This document shows, piece after piece, positions 49,289-59,885 of a DNA stretch of 64,000 nt. The translations under genes and the position numbers were made by a program. Each line of letters starts with the position of its first letter. The stretch's first letter is position 1. The notes under the pieces were generated by a model. The model saw nothing but the letters and a program-made list of their open reading frames with translations, was not told the origin of the DNA and made no database searches. This DNA comes from Stomorhina lunata (Eukaryota > Arthropoda > Insecta > Diptera > Rhiniidae). Location of the stretch: contig OW121740.1 of NCBI GenBank assembly GCA_933228675.1, forward strand, positions 1 through 64,000, in the 5' to 3' direction.

Positions 49289-50075
49289 TTATACCCTTCA
49301 CCACCATAGGTGGAAAGGGTATTATAAGTTTATGCTGATAGAAATATTTGTCTTAGACCCACCTTTTAGTATACCAATAGGCTTAGAATCACTTTCTGAG
49401 TCGATTTAGCGATGTCCGTCCGTCCGTCCGTCTGGCTGGCTGGACCCCCATGTAAACCTTGTAATCAAACTACAGGTCGCAATTCTAAAGATAATTTGAT
49501 GAAATTTGGCACAGATCATTTTTTTGATAATGGGACCATGGCTATTGAAATTGGTCAAAATTGCTCCATTATTTATGGTACCTCCCATAGGTAACACTTC
49601 CCGGAATTGCTATATTGGCCACGAATATCAATATTTTTTCATGAAATTTAAAACAAATACTGCTTATGTCAACTAAAATCATTGTACCAAATTTTGTTGA
49701 AATCGGTCCACATTTGACCATAGCTCCCATACAAACTCTTCTTTAAAAACGCACTAAATGAGACAAAAAATCACTAAAACGCTCGTAAATCTAAAGATAA
49801 TGGAAATTTTGAGTCTATTTTTTGCATACATAATTTTTGTAACAACTGTAATTAATCTGCCAAATTTCGAGATAATCGGTCCACATTTGACCCTAGCTCT
49901 AATATAAGTCCAAATGACGGAAACAGGTTGAATATATAAGTTTTGAGAAAATGTTTGTATGATGGCAAAATTTAGCAAATATTTGTCTTTACACACGAAA
50001 AATAACACCTTTGACCTTAGTGGTGAAGGGTATCGTATGGTCGGCTTGACCGACTATAGCGCTTTCTTACTTGTT
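49289..50075 (+). mobile_element. Dispersed repeat family A, full copy
   Basis: It begins with the TATACCCTTCACCACCATAG hairpin. Recognisable parts are TCCGTCCGTCCGTCTGGCTG, CTTGTAATCAAACTACAGGT, AATTTTGTTGAAATCGGTCC and CTTAGTGGTGAAGGGTATCG. It ends in GGTCGGCTTGACCGAC and TATAGCGCTTTCTTACTTGT. It is the longest copy in the window and non-coding. Confidence 0.87.
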
Positions 50076-50776
50076 TTTAATTATTTACGTTTTAATATTT
50101 TTCTTATAGGGGTGAACCTTAATAAGCAAATAACACAAATTGATGGCGCGTATATATTATTCGGCACAGCCGAATATAACACTATAACTTGTTAATATTT
50201 TTAATAAAATTTTCTTTTTTTTCATTTTCAAAATATACTTTTATTTATTTTTAATTATTTACGTTTAAATCATTTTTTTTTTATAGTTGTGAATCTTAAC
50301 AAACAAATAACACAACTTGATAAAAAAAATATTCGGCATTGTCGAATATAACACTATCACTTGTTAATATTTTTAATAAAATTTTCTTTTTTTTTCTTTT
50401 ACAAAATATGCTATTATTTATATTAATTTATTTTTAATTATTGAATTCAAAAAACACTTATTTCTTCTTTACTAAACTCCGTGAACTGATCTCTTTCAGA
50501 GCATTATTCAAACTGTCCTGATTCTTCGTTTTTCATGTCATTTATTTGCAAATTGACATTGAATTTTGGCAATATGATAGTTTCTGATTGGCCGGATAAA
50601 TAACGGTAAAACGTCGAAACTACAAAACTAAAAGGAGAGAACGATAATCAAGGCCAGAGTTCATGCATTGTTGACAAATTTAAAGCAACGAAAACAAGGA
50701 ATTTACAATAACGGACTTGCGAATTCAATTCAGCAGGTGCGTTATCAATGGAAGGGGCTTACAGACTTATTTCAAC

Positions 50777-50925
50777 AGCATAAATAAATAAGTTTTGAGA
50801 TAATGTTTGTATGATGGCAAAATTCAGCAATGTCTTTATACCGATAAAATAACAAATTTAACCTTTGTGGTGAAGGGTATCGTATGGTCGGGCTTGACCG
50901 ACTATAGAACTTTCTTACTTGTTTT
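50777..50925 (+). mobile_element. 3' end fragment of dispersed repeat family A
   Basis: It matches the last ~150 bp of the family: GAGATAATGTTTGTATGATG, GTGGTGAAGGGTATCGTATG, GTCGGGCTTGACCGAC, TATAGAACTTTCTTACTTGT. Between 50356 and 50776 I see no gene; the sequence is unlike the surrounding repeats. Confidence 0.75.
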
Positions 50926-50934
50926 TAAATAACT

Positions 50935-52290
50935 AAAAAGCACTATAAATACTTTTTACCTAAAAAAAACGGGGAAAAATTGTTTATTTTTTAAATATTA
51001 ACTTTAAGCACTTATAACTTTTTACATAGTAAAGCTTTTAATACACTTTTTGTTCGCAAAATATTTAAAATTTTGTTCTTTTTTTAGAAAACTTTATATC
51101 AATTAAATCGGTTTTATATAGATCAGATATTAGAAAAAATGGGTACAGTATGGGACAAAAACTTTAAATTTTATTTTTTGAAGTTAAATATTTTTTAAAC
51201 TGTAAGAGAAATGTTTTTTGTAGATCTTGACCTATATATTTGTCATATAGCATAATTTTTTAAATCGGTTAGGAAATGATCATTATATATAGTTTTAAGT
51301 GATTTATGAGTCCGAGGTGCCCTACTTTGAGGGCCGATCGTGCCGCCCCAGTGCAATCTAGGCTTTTCAGGTTCAATACTTAAGCTCCCAAACACTTCTA
51401 GTATATCCAAATATTTTTTTAAAAAAACGGGGAAAAATTGTTTATTTTTTAAATATTAACTTTAAGCACTTATAACTTTTTACATAGTAAAGCTTTTAAT
51501 ACACTTCTTGTTCGCAAAATATTTAAAATTTTGTTCTTTTTTTAGAAAACTTTATATCAATTAAATCGGTTTTATATAGATCAGATATTAGAAAAAATGG
51601 GTACAGTATGGGACAAAAACTTTAAATTTTATTTTTTGAAGTTGAATATTTTTTAAACTGTAAGAGAAAGCATAGGCATCTGTGATGTTTTTTGTAGATC
51701 TTGACCTATATATTTGTCATATAGCATAATTTTTTAAATCGGTTAGGAAATGATCATTATATATCGTTTTAAGTGATTTATGAGTCCGAGGTGCCCTACT
51801 TTGAGGGCCGATTGTGCCGCCCCAGTGCAATCTAGGCTTTTCAGGTTCAATACTTAAGCTCCCAAACACTTCTAGTATATCCAAATATTTTTTTAAAAAA
51901 ACGGGGAAAAATTGTTTATTTTTTAAATATTAACTTTAAGCACTTATAACTTTTTACATAGTAAAGCTTTTAATACACTTCTTGTTCGCAAAATATTTAA
52001 AATTTTGTTCTTTTTTTAGAAAACTTTATATCAATTAAATCGGTTTTATATAGATCAGATATAAGTAATTAATTAGTAAGAGATAGCATAGGCATGTATG
52101 ATGTTTTTTGTAGATCTTAACCTATATATTTGTCATATAGTATAATTTTTCAAATCGGTTAGGAAATGATCATTATATATCGTTTTAAGTGATTTATGAG
52201 TCCGAGGTGCCCTACTTTGAGGGCCGATTGTGCCGCCCTAGCACAATCTAGGCTTTTCAGGTTCAATGCTTAAGCTCTAATACATTTCTG
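50935..52290. repeat. Three tandem copies of a ~465-bp repeat
   Basis: The word AACGGGGAAAAATTGTTTAT occurs at about 50969, 51427 and 51901, spacing 458 and 474 bp. Other shared words are ACATAGTAAAGCTTTTAATA, TTGTAGATCTTGACCTATAT and GAGTCCGAGGTGCCCTACTT with GAGGGCCGATCGTGCCGCCC (near 51330, 51805 and 52225). The second unit has ~16 extra bases (GCATAGGCATCTGTGA). The third has an internal deletion after CAGATAT. There is no coding potential. The GC-rich CCGAGGTGCCC-GGGCCGA patch stands out from the AT-rich surroundings. Confidence 0.9.
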
Positions 52291-53557
52291 ATTGAAGTTA
52301 TAGAATTATTTCCATTCTTAACTATAGAATTCTTAAGGATGCCTAAATAATAAAATATGTCCATTCACACCTCTTTCTGCACTATAGGACCAATGTGTAT
52401 TAAGAAAATGTACCCTTTAATAAATGAACTACCGTTACTGTGCTTAACAGTCTTTTTAGTGTACTTTAGGCCGATCAATAAATTTCCTACCAATTTACCT
52501 ACAATGGTAGGTAAATTGTACCGGAACCTATGCATTGGTTCTAATACAATTAACCTTAGTTTTATCGCACCAATTTTCCAAAATGATACGTAACTTTTTT
52601 CTTGGATTTTTGCAAAGTGTGGAGGAATTTTATTATATCTTTGAGTTGCGTTGTCATAGTCCTACATTTAATAAATCTAGTAGACGACAAAAAGTAATTA
52701 GATTAAAAAAATAAAAAATAAGTGTTTTTCTACATATTTAATACTATTTGTCCAGATAAGAATATTTACCTCTGAAGCACTGATGACACATTCGATTTAT
52801 GAAATAAAAATCTTAACTCTAAGTTTATTTTAGAAATATGGATAATTGAACCATATCACATACATAGAATAATATAACTAGAGGGCCGACGAAATGTCAA
52901 AGTAAACCTGGTACTTGTCAATAGTACTGATCGCATACATGTGTCCAATTTCTATGTCCATGGCTATAACAAGTAATCAGCTCTTTAATTAAAATTTAGT
53001 GTAGTTTTTAAATTTAGTTATTACACACATATAGGTGCCGTGTGAATTCAACATAACTAAAAGCTCTCGTCACCTGTCACAAAAATATATTCATAAACAA
53101 ATTTATGTATACTTTAAAATTATTTGTTTGGTAAAAAAATTTTGTTTATAAAAAAAATGATGATTGATGAAGATGATTTGGTTGCTATTTCTGATGCTAC
53201 TGCTGTCGAAGAGGAAGAATAGGCTGCCGCTCATATATAATAAATAATGACTTGCTTCGGAAATCGCAACACAATCGTGATGTTGACGCCTATTAGCATC
53301 AAACCAACATGTGTCGTAATTGGATGATATATCCGAAGCTATTTCTGCCGAAGAGAAGGAAGAGGCTGCCACTCAAGTAACAGAATCCACTCTTAAGTCC
53401 AAGCCCGTTTTTTTACACACTTGTCCCTTTTCTTGAAAAAGGTCACATATATGGACAAAAATCAAACAGTTTTAATTTCTTTAAAACCGACTTTCAACTT
53501 GAATAATTTTTGTACTTTAGGTGTTCCGAAAATCTAATTACAGATTTGAACTCCCAA
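52291..53557. other. Intergenic DNA with a short hairpin and an acidic-coding duplication
   Basis: At 52490-52519, CAATTTACCTAC and GTAGGTAAATTG form a 12-bp stem with a 4-base loop. At 53175-53235 and 53325-53380 two similar stretches would encode acidic runs (AISDATAVEEEE and AISAEEKEEAATQ in plus-strand frames broken by a stop). They look like a decayed coding repeat, but no gene can be built. The rest shows nothing I can name. Confidence 0.45.
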
Positions 53558-54903
53558 GTCTGTGACACATTTTTCTATAGAAAAATATGTCTGTGACACA
53601 TTTTTCTATAGAAAAATATGTCTGTGACACATTTTTCTATAGAAAAATATGTCTGTGACACATTTTTCTATAGAAAAATATGTCTGTGACACATTTTTCT
53701 ATAGAAAAATATGTCTGTGACACATTTTTCTATAGAAAAATATGTCTGTGACACATTTTTCTATAGAAAAATATGTCTGTGACACATTTTTCTATAGAAA
53801 AATATGTCTGTGACACATTTTTCTATAGAAAAATATGTCTGTGACACATTTTTCTATAGAAAAATATGTCTGTGACACATTTTTCTATAGAAAAATATGT
53901 CTGTGACACATTTTTCTATAGAAAAATATGTCTGTGACACATTTTTCTATAGAAAAATATGTCTGTGACACATTTTTCTATAGAAAAATATGTCTGTGAC
54001 ACATTTTTCTATAGAAAAATATGTCTGTGACACATTTTTCTATAGAAAAATATGTCTGTGACACATTTTTCTATAGAAAAATATGTCTGTGACACATTTT
54101 TCTATAGAAAAATATGTCTGTGACACATTTTTCTATAGAAAAATATGTCTGTGACACATTTTTCTATAGAAAAATATGTCTGTGACACATTTTTCTATAG
54201 AAAAATATGTCTGTGACACATTTTTCTATAGAAAAATATGTCTGTGACACATTTTTCTATAGAAAAATATGTCTGTGACACATTTTTCTATAGAAAAATA
54301 TGTCTGTGACACATTTTTCTATAGAAAAATATGTCTGTGACACATTTTTCTATAGAAAAATATGTCTGTGACACATTTTTCTATAGAAAAATATGTCTGT
54401 GACACATTTTTCTATAGAAAAATATGTCTGTGACACATTTTTCTATAGAAAAATATGTCTGTGACACATTTTTCTATAGAAAAATATGTCTGTGACACAT
54501 TTTTCTATAGAAAAATATGTCTGTGACACATTTTTCTATAGAAAAATATGTCTGTGACACATTTTTCTATAGAAAAATATGTCTGTGACACATTTTTCTA
54601 TAGAAAAACATGTCTGTGACACATTTTTCTATAGAAAAATATGTCTGTGACACATTTTTCTATAGAAAAATATGTCTGTGACACATTTTTCTATAGAAAA
54701 ATATGTCTGTGACACATTTTTCTATAGAAAAATATGTCTGTGACACATTTTTCTATAGAAAAATATGTCTGTGACACATTTTTCTATAGAAAAATATGTC
54801 TGTGACACATTTTTCTATAGAAAAATATGTCTGTGACACATTTTTCTATAGAAAAATATGTCTGTGACACATTTTTCTATAGAAAAATATGTCTGTGACA
54901 CAT
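53558..54903. repeat. 31-bp quasi-palindromic minisatellite, 43 full units
   Basis: CTGTGACAC recurs every 31 bp from 53560 to 54893, which is exactly 43 periods, plus a final partial unit. Each unit contains the perfect 18-bp palindrome ATTTTTCTATAGAAAAAT. Adding GACAC and ATGTC on the flanks extends it to a 28-bp stem with one mismatched pair, leaving a 3-base TGT linker between units. I found a single variant, T to C at about 54609 (AAAAACATG). The array ends with CATCCGTCCACTAGG, unrelated to the unit. No spacers occur, so this is not a CRISPR-like array. Confidence 0.97.
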
Positions 54904-55240
54904 CCGTCCACTAGGTTAGAAATTGCTGGGCTAATTCAAACTTTGTTATTACGCGTTTAAATGGAAATCTACGAAATTTTAGGATCACTAAAATTTTTCA
55001 TATAAAATTAAATTTTTGAATATAACTGTTATTTAAACGGACTACCCGTTTTTAAATTGTTAAATTATTTCCATGTTACTTTTTATTCAGCCTATTGTGC
55101 ATTGTAGGATATTAAATAAAGTTTCTAAAAATAACGCGGCATAAAACAGGGTTGTCCCTTATTCGGTTGCCATAGGAATGTAGAAAATAATTTTCTTTCT
55201 ACAACTTTTGTCAAAACTAAACGTGATTTAAGAAAATAAA
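54904..55240. promoter_or_regulatory. Ttc26 upstream region
   Basis: About 340 bp of AT-rich sequence separate the minisatellite from the Ttc26 start codon, and must hold the promoter and 5' UTR. No TATA box at a convincing distance is seen. An RFX X-box-like site lies at 55166-55179 and is listed separately. Confidence 0.5.
55166..55179 (+). promoter_or_regulatory. Candidate X-box (RFX site) upstream of Ttc26
   Basis: GTTGCC-AT-AGGAAT matches the X-box pattern RYYNYY-N(1-3)-RRNRAC at all but the last position. It lies about 62 bp before the ATG. X-boxes within ~200 bp of the start are the known RFX control element of ciliary genes, including intraflagellar transport genes. The mismatch and the short motif keep this a suggestion. 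Confidence 0.4.
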
Positions 55241-58200
55241 ATGGTAATAATTGTTATAATATTTTTCACATTTAAATTTTAAACTTTTATTGATTCTACA
55301 GATATTATCGAGAGGAAAAAATGACTCTGGCAGTTCTCGCCATCTGCCCAGCACTACAAATTTAAATGCAAAGAAAAAACCACATTCACTGGAGGACTTT
55401 ATTATTAAGCGAGATTACACAGGAGCCCGAGCATTTTTGGAATATTCGAATGACTCCGAAGAGGATGACAAAGTCATTACCATTGACCAATGGATTTCCT
55501 TTTGTTACTTTCATTTAGGAGACTATCAGAAGGCTTTGGAATTATATAGACATATATTTTATGTTGAACCAGCTACTGAGGACATTAATTTAAACATGGC
55601 GGTTTGTATGTTCTACCTTGGCATGTACGATGATGCTCAAAAATTGGTAGAACAAATACCGAATACTCCATTAAAATTGCGCCTAATGTTTCATTTGGCT
55701 CACAAATTCAACAACGATGAACAAGTCATGCAATTACACGATTCTCTACAAGATAATGTTCAAGACCAACTGAGTGTTGCTTCTCTACACTACTTAAAAG
55801 CGCATTATCAGGAAGCAATTGATATTTACAAGAGGTTACTATTAGATAACAAGTAAGTACAATAAAATTGAATTATGTATGTGTTCCCACTCTCGTTAAA
55901 ACATTTGTAAGTTAACAAGTCTAAACAGAAATTTATATCGCATAGAAAAAGTTTAATTTTTAAACTATTCATTACCAACTACTTTTAACTGATCGACTCT
56001 ACCTTCATGTAACATTCTGAATTCAGCAATATTTCGCCATACCACTCCTCAAAATTTAAAACTCTGAAAACCAAAAAAGCGCTAATAAATCTAAAATAAG
56101 TGAAGTTTAATTGACACATAACGGTGCATTTCTGATCCTAGCTTTTATATCGGATGTTAACGCTGGAGAAATTGTTGTCTTTAAGAGAAAAAACATCAAA
56201 AACTAGTGAAAAGTATAAGTATTCACTTGTTATTCCTTAATTTACTCTTACTAATTCACTTTCAAAGTAAGGTCTTTATATATCTGGAGTTTTTTTTTCA
56301 AAACGTACTTTTTTGATTTTTTCAAATTTGTGGGAAATTCAGAATTAGTAATATCTACCAATTAAAAATGAATTTATTCCCTGTGTCAAGGTCCTTCCCA
56401 CTACAAAATAACGGACCTGGAAGATAAAAGATTTGTTGATACAAAAAATAACTTTTGCTTCAAAAAAAAAAAAATGAAAAAGCACGTTTTGAAAAAACAA
56501 AACATATAAAAAATTGTTTGATGTGCAATTTTTAAAAACTTTTTTTAAAAACTTTTACTAAATAATCCAAAAATAACAAAAAACAAATAATTGTAAACAC
56601 ACAATTTTCATTATTACCAGATTTTTTGTGATTTAAGTCTCATTTAGTGACGTTTGTCACAAAATGAGACAATAGCTGTGTTCCAGAACTACCAATACTG
56701 TACAAGTTTTAATCAGAAACTACAGAAAAGTGTTCCTGTACTGAAAAAAATGACTTAATTGTAATTTCTGGTTAAAAATTGTATGTACAATATTGTACAG
56801 TATTGGTAGTTCTGGAACACAGCTTATGTGAGCTAAGGGATCAAATATACTTAGACCGATTTAAATGAAACTTGGTACAAAGATTTCTGTTTACATAAAC
56901 AGAATTCGTTTTAAATTTCAAAAACGATACTGAAATTTGAGGTCAAAATCTCAATTCCGTGAACATATACAACTGTGAACGTATTATTTGTTTTTAAATT
57001 GAGATCGCTTTAACTGTTAACTAATCAAAGTTTATTTCCGCCGTTTCAAGGTCGAACATAGGCCCATGTTAAAAAATATTAAATAAGCAAAATAATGAAT
57101 TCGTATCAATTTTATTTTAGAGATTATGCAGCCGCTAATGTCTATTTAGCACTTTGCTTTTATAAGCTCGACTATTATGATATGTCGCAGGAAGTGTTAG
57201 AAGTTTATCTTAACAAATATCCAGATAGTACTATTGCAATTAATCTAAAGGCGTGCAACAGATTCCGGCTCTTTAATGGGCGTGCGGCAGAGCAGGAAAT
57301 TAAAAATATTGTCGACAATGGAACTTTCGGAGTAGATCTTATTAAACACAACATAGTGGTGTTTCGCAATGGTGAAGGCGCTTTACAGGTATTTCCAGGA
57401 CTGTTGGATATTGTCCCAGAAGCGAGACTTAATTTAGCAATATTTTATTTAAAAAATGGAGATGTGCAAGAGGCCCATTCATTAATGAAGGAAGTACAAC
57501 CCAGTGGTCCTCATGAGTACATTTTAAAAGGTGTGGTACACGCAGCATTAGGTCAGCAATTAGGTTCGGTATGTATTAATTTATTGTATTTAACACTACA
57601 AGTTGCAAAAATGAATGAAATGTGTACAAATGCAGAAAGAGCACATCAAAACAGCTCAGCAAAACCTTCATCTTGTTGGTAGTTCAGCCACCGAATGTGA
57701 CACAATACCTGGCAGACAAAGCATGGCATCCGCATTCTTTTTGTATGGTCAATTTGAGGAGGTCTTAGTTTATATGAATTCAATTCGAAGCTATTTTGTT
57801 AATGATGATGTATTCAACTATAACTTTGCACAGGCAAAATCTGCCACCGGCTACTACAGAGATGCTGAAGAACTTTTAATGCAAATTACAGATACAGATA
57901 TAAAGAATCAACATACATATTGTATGGTTTTGGCCAAATGTCACATTCAATCGGGCCGACCCGAACTGGTTTGTTTTTAAATCAAAAAATATATATTTTC
58001 TTTATTGCTTTTTTTTTCTTATTTTAAGGCCTGGAATACTTTTCTTACAAGAGACACAAATTCGGAATCATTTACATTATTACAGTTGATTGCCAATGAA
58101 TGTTACAAATGCGAAGAGTTTTGGGTTTCAGCGAAAGCATTTGACATGCTCGAAAAGTAAGTTTATTGATAACACAATTTAATTTATCATTACAATAATA

Positions 58201-58416
58201 ATACTCTTCTTATAAAGACTCGATCCCAGTCCTGAAAACTGGGAAGGAAAACGTGGAGCATGTGCTGGAGTATTGTATAATTTAGCAACGAAATCTGAAA
58301 AGGGACGGCCTAATAACGGTGTAACAGATGTAATTGGCCTCCTAAGAGATTCACAAAATACTCAAGCCGAATCAATGATTAAAACTATAAGGAAATATAT
58401 AACTTCTTTTAAATAA
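55241..58416 (+). CDS. Ttc26: TTC26/IFT56 (DYF-13), intraflagellar transport complex B protein
   Basis: Six coding exons give 553 residues, against 554 in human TTC26: 55241-55243, 55302-55852, 57121-57568, 57636-57968, 58029-58156 and 58218-58416. All introns are GT-AG and the frame holds at each. Exon 1 codes only for the Met; the joined start reads MILSRGKN, like the MMLSR start of vertebrates. The protein is a TPR solenoid. Family landmarks include LEDFIIKRDYTGARAFLE, FCYFHLGDYQKALELY, NMAVCMFYLGMYDDA, LMFHLAHKFN, SLHYLKAHYQEAIDIYKRLL, NVYLALCFYKLDYYDMSQEV, STIAINLKACNRFRLFNGRA, EYILKGVVHAALGQQLGS, ECDTIPGRQSMAS and a C-terminal LDPSPENWEGKRGAC. IFT56 is a peripheral IFT-B subunit that helps carry motility proteins into cilia. 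In flies its role is expected in sensory-neuron cilia and sperm. AATAAA follows at 58433. Intron 2 is long (1268 bp) and holds a MITE. Confidence 0.96.
56674..56824. mobile_element. AGCTGTGTTCC-type MITE, third copy, in Ttc26 intron 2
   Basis: It has the same ends as the elements at 47.9 and 48.8 kb (AGCTGTGTTCCAGAACTACC and GGTAGTTCTGGAACACAGCT). The left arm lacks about 10 bases of the ATATTGTACA repeat and the right arm has a 4-bp GTAT addition. Its flanks (ACAAT and TATGTG) do not show a clean target duplication. It lies well away from the splice sites. Confidence 0.88.
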
Positions 58417-58574
58417 ACTCAAATGCCATCTAAATAAAATGTAACTGACAATTTAAATAAAATTTAAAGCCTAAAAACATGGAATAGGTATTCAGTATCA
58501 TGGTATGTCTGATGAATTTCAATTGTTAGGGACTTAAGAATATTATCGCTGGCAAAATAGCCTTCACATGGGCT

Positions 58575-58880
58575 CTAGTCTACTTTTTACAGACACCATC
58601 AAAAAGAATGGGGGTATATTGAGATTCCATTTGTAATTTCCTTAATATTGGCTCAAAAACCAAAAGGGACATATATTCTGAATCCTTATGAAATTCTAAG
58701 ACGATTGAGCGATGTCCGTCTATCTGTCTGCTAAAATAACACCTAAACGAAAAGAGCTAAGGTCACAGAAACTTGGGAAAATTTTGGTATTAAGCAAAGA
58801 GAAGGCATTTGACCTCAGTGGTGAAGGGCATCATATGTTCGGGCTTGACCGACTATAGACCTTTCTTACTTGTTTTAATT
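58575..58880 (+). mobile_element. Composite dispersed-repeat remnant between Ttc26 and the LisH gene
   Basis: The left part (ACCATCAAAAAGAATGGGGG, TAATTTCCTTAATATTGGCT, AGGGACATATATTCTGAATC) matches the 5' part of family B at 28815-28950. The right part (CTCAGTGGTGAAGGGCATCA, GTTCGGGCTTGACCGAC, TATAGACCTTTCTTACTTGT) is a family A 3' end. The middle has been deleted, or two families share ends. Confidence 0.75.
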
Positions 58881-59046
58881 TAAATTTCTCAATAATATTG
58901 AGTCAATATACAAAACTCAAAAAAGTAAAAAGTTATAACATTTCGAAATAAAAAATAATTTTTGCTCGCATTTCAAAAAAAAAACTATTATTTGGTTTAA
59001 AAACATTAAAAGCGTCTAAATGAAGTTTTACTAAAATAGATCACAA

Positions 59047-59460
59047 ATGAATAACGTGTCTTGGGTTAATTTATCAAAAGATGAGGCAGTCAATCAACTA
59101 TATGAAACAATTAAAACAAAACTCGAACAAGAGGGAATTCTCCGAGAAGTACGCTGCTTATTTCAATCCAAAATAATTTCTATGATGAAGGGTAAAAATG
59201 AGTCCAATAATCTGTTACAGAGGGTGAGCTTATCTAGAGCAGAGGGTGATGCCCGAATATTGTTACATCAACTAATAATAGAATATTTTCTTTGGCACGG
59301 TTTTCATTATTCTGCTGAAATGTTCTCGTTAGAAAGTTTCACTGAAAATGCAAAACCCATTCGCCAGTGCTTGGAAGGAGTATTAGGACATTTCGAATAC
59401 AGGGATTTGCCTATTTTATTACAAATTATAGCACCACTATGGAAGAAACATAATATGTAG
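59047..59460 (+). CDS. Small LisH-domain protein of the FOPNL/FOR20-OFD1 type
   Basis: A single-exon frame of 137 residues runs from ATG to TAG. Residues ~12-45 (EAVNQLYETIKTKLEQEGIL then REVRCLFQSKIISMM) resemble the N-terminal helices of OFD1 and FOPNL, where a -GIL- turn precedes a basic helix. Residues ~70-98 (RILLHQLIIEYFLWHGFHYS, AEMFSLES) fit the LisH/FOP dimerisation motif: L--LI-EYL---GY-Y-A--F--E. The remainder (FEYRDLPILLQIIAPLWKK) also follows the layout of these centriolar-satellite and basal-body proteins. At 137 residues it is shorter than human FOPNL (~174) and corresponds only to the N-terminal region of OFD1. Family members act at centrosomes and basal bodies in ciliogenesis. 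The gene lies 630 bp downstream of Ttc26 on the same strand. Exact orthology (CEP20/FOPNL or OFD1-like) is not settled by eye. Confidence 0.75.
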   Translation: MNNVSWVNLSKDEAVNQLYETIKTKLEQEGILREVRCLFQSKIISMMKGKNESNNLLQRVSLSRAEGDARILLHQLIIEYFLWHGFHYSAEMFSLESFTENAKPIRQCLEGVLGHFEYRDLPILLQIIAPLWKKHNM

Positions 59461-59885
59461 TTTTAGTATAGAATATCTGTAATATATTTTTTTTATTATT
59501 TTGTGCAGTAACTTTAGTTTATAATTGTTTGCATTTTTTACTCATGTATATTAGGGGCATAACAAATTTTTTGGCATAGTACCATGCGGTCAACCATGTC
59601 CTAGAATAAAGGAAATCTTTTGTAATTTTTCTTAAAAAAGTTAACGCACTCATTGTTTTTTCTAAACAGGTGTATAAAAAATTCTTTAAAACTTTATGAT
59701 TTTTTAAATTACTCAAAGTTAATCGTACATAATTTAAAATTACATATTTCGAGGCGAAATGTGGTGAAAGGGAGAGATAAAGCTTTATATTATTCAACAC
59801 TGTAATTGCACATCATATCTATTTTTAGAACAGCGAAGTTGCGCCATTTGTTATTATTTAGACGCATTTATTTAAGCTTTTTTGT
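59461..59885. other. Intergenic DNA, no gene seen
   Basis: This is AT-rich sequence after the LisH gene. No poly(A) hexamer is obvious in the first 120 bp; the nearest AATAAA is near 59603. No repeats shared with the rest of the window were noticed. Confidence 0.45.

Larger units (their letters stand above)
46330..50355 (+). repeat. Tandem array of ~175-bp hairpin units, interrupted by other elements
   Basis: A unit runs TATAGGGGTGAACCTTAACA, AACAAATAACACAACTTGAT, GGCGGGTATATAATATTCGG, a hairpin ATTCGGCACAGCCGAAT, ATAACACTATCACTTGTTAA, then an AT-rich tail to ATTATTTACGTTTTAAT. The hairpin word lies near 46503, 47350, 47528, 47715, 48055, 48232, 48676, 49018, 49199, 50160 and 50331. Uninterrupted neighbours are 172-188 bp apart. 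Some copies have ACT in place of ACA in the loop and keep the stem, and the copy at 50331 is diverged. Family A repeats and a short MITE are nested between units. The many open frames through this array are chance frames. Confidence 0.9.

Noticed and set aside
48435..49597. Frames of about 60 codons on both strands around the TCCGTCCGTCC words
   Set aside because: They occur in both duplicated copies of a non-coding dispersed repeat and read as complementary shadows of each other.
52490..52519. Short hairpin as a terminator or miRNA
   Set aside because: A 12-bp stem with a 4-base loop is too short for a pre-miRNA, and such hairpins do not terminate polymerase II genes.
53558..54903. CRISPR array
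   Set aside because: The units are contiguous with no variable spacers, and the genome is eukaryotic. It is a minisatellite.
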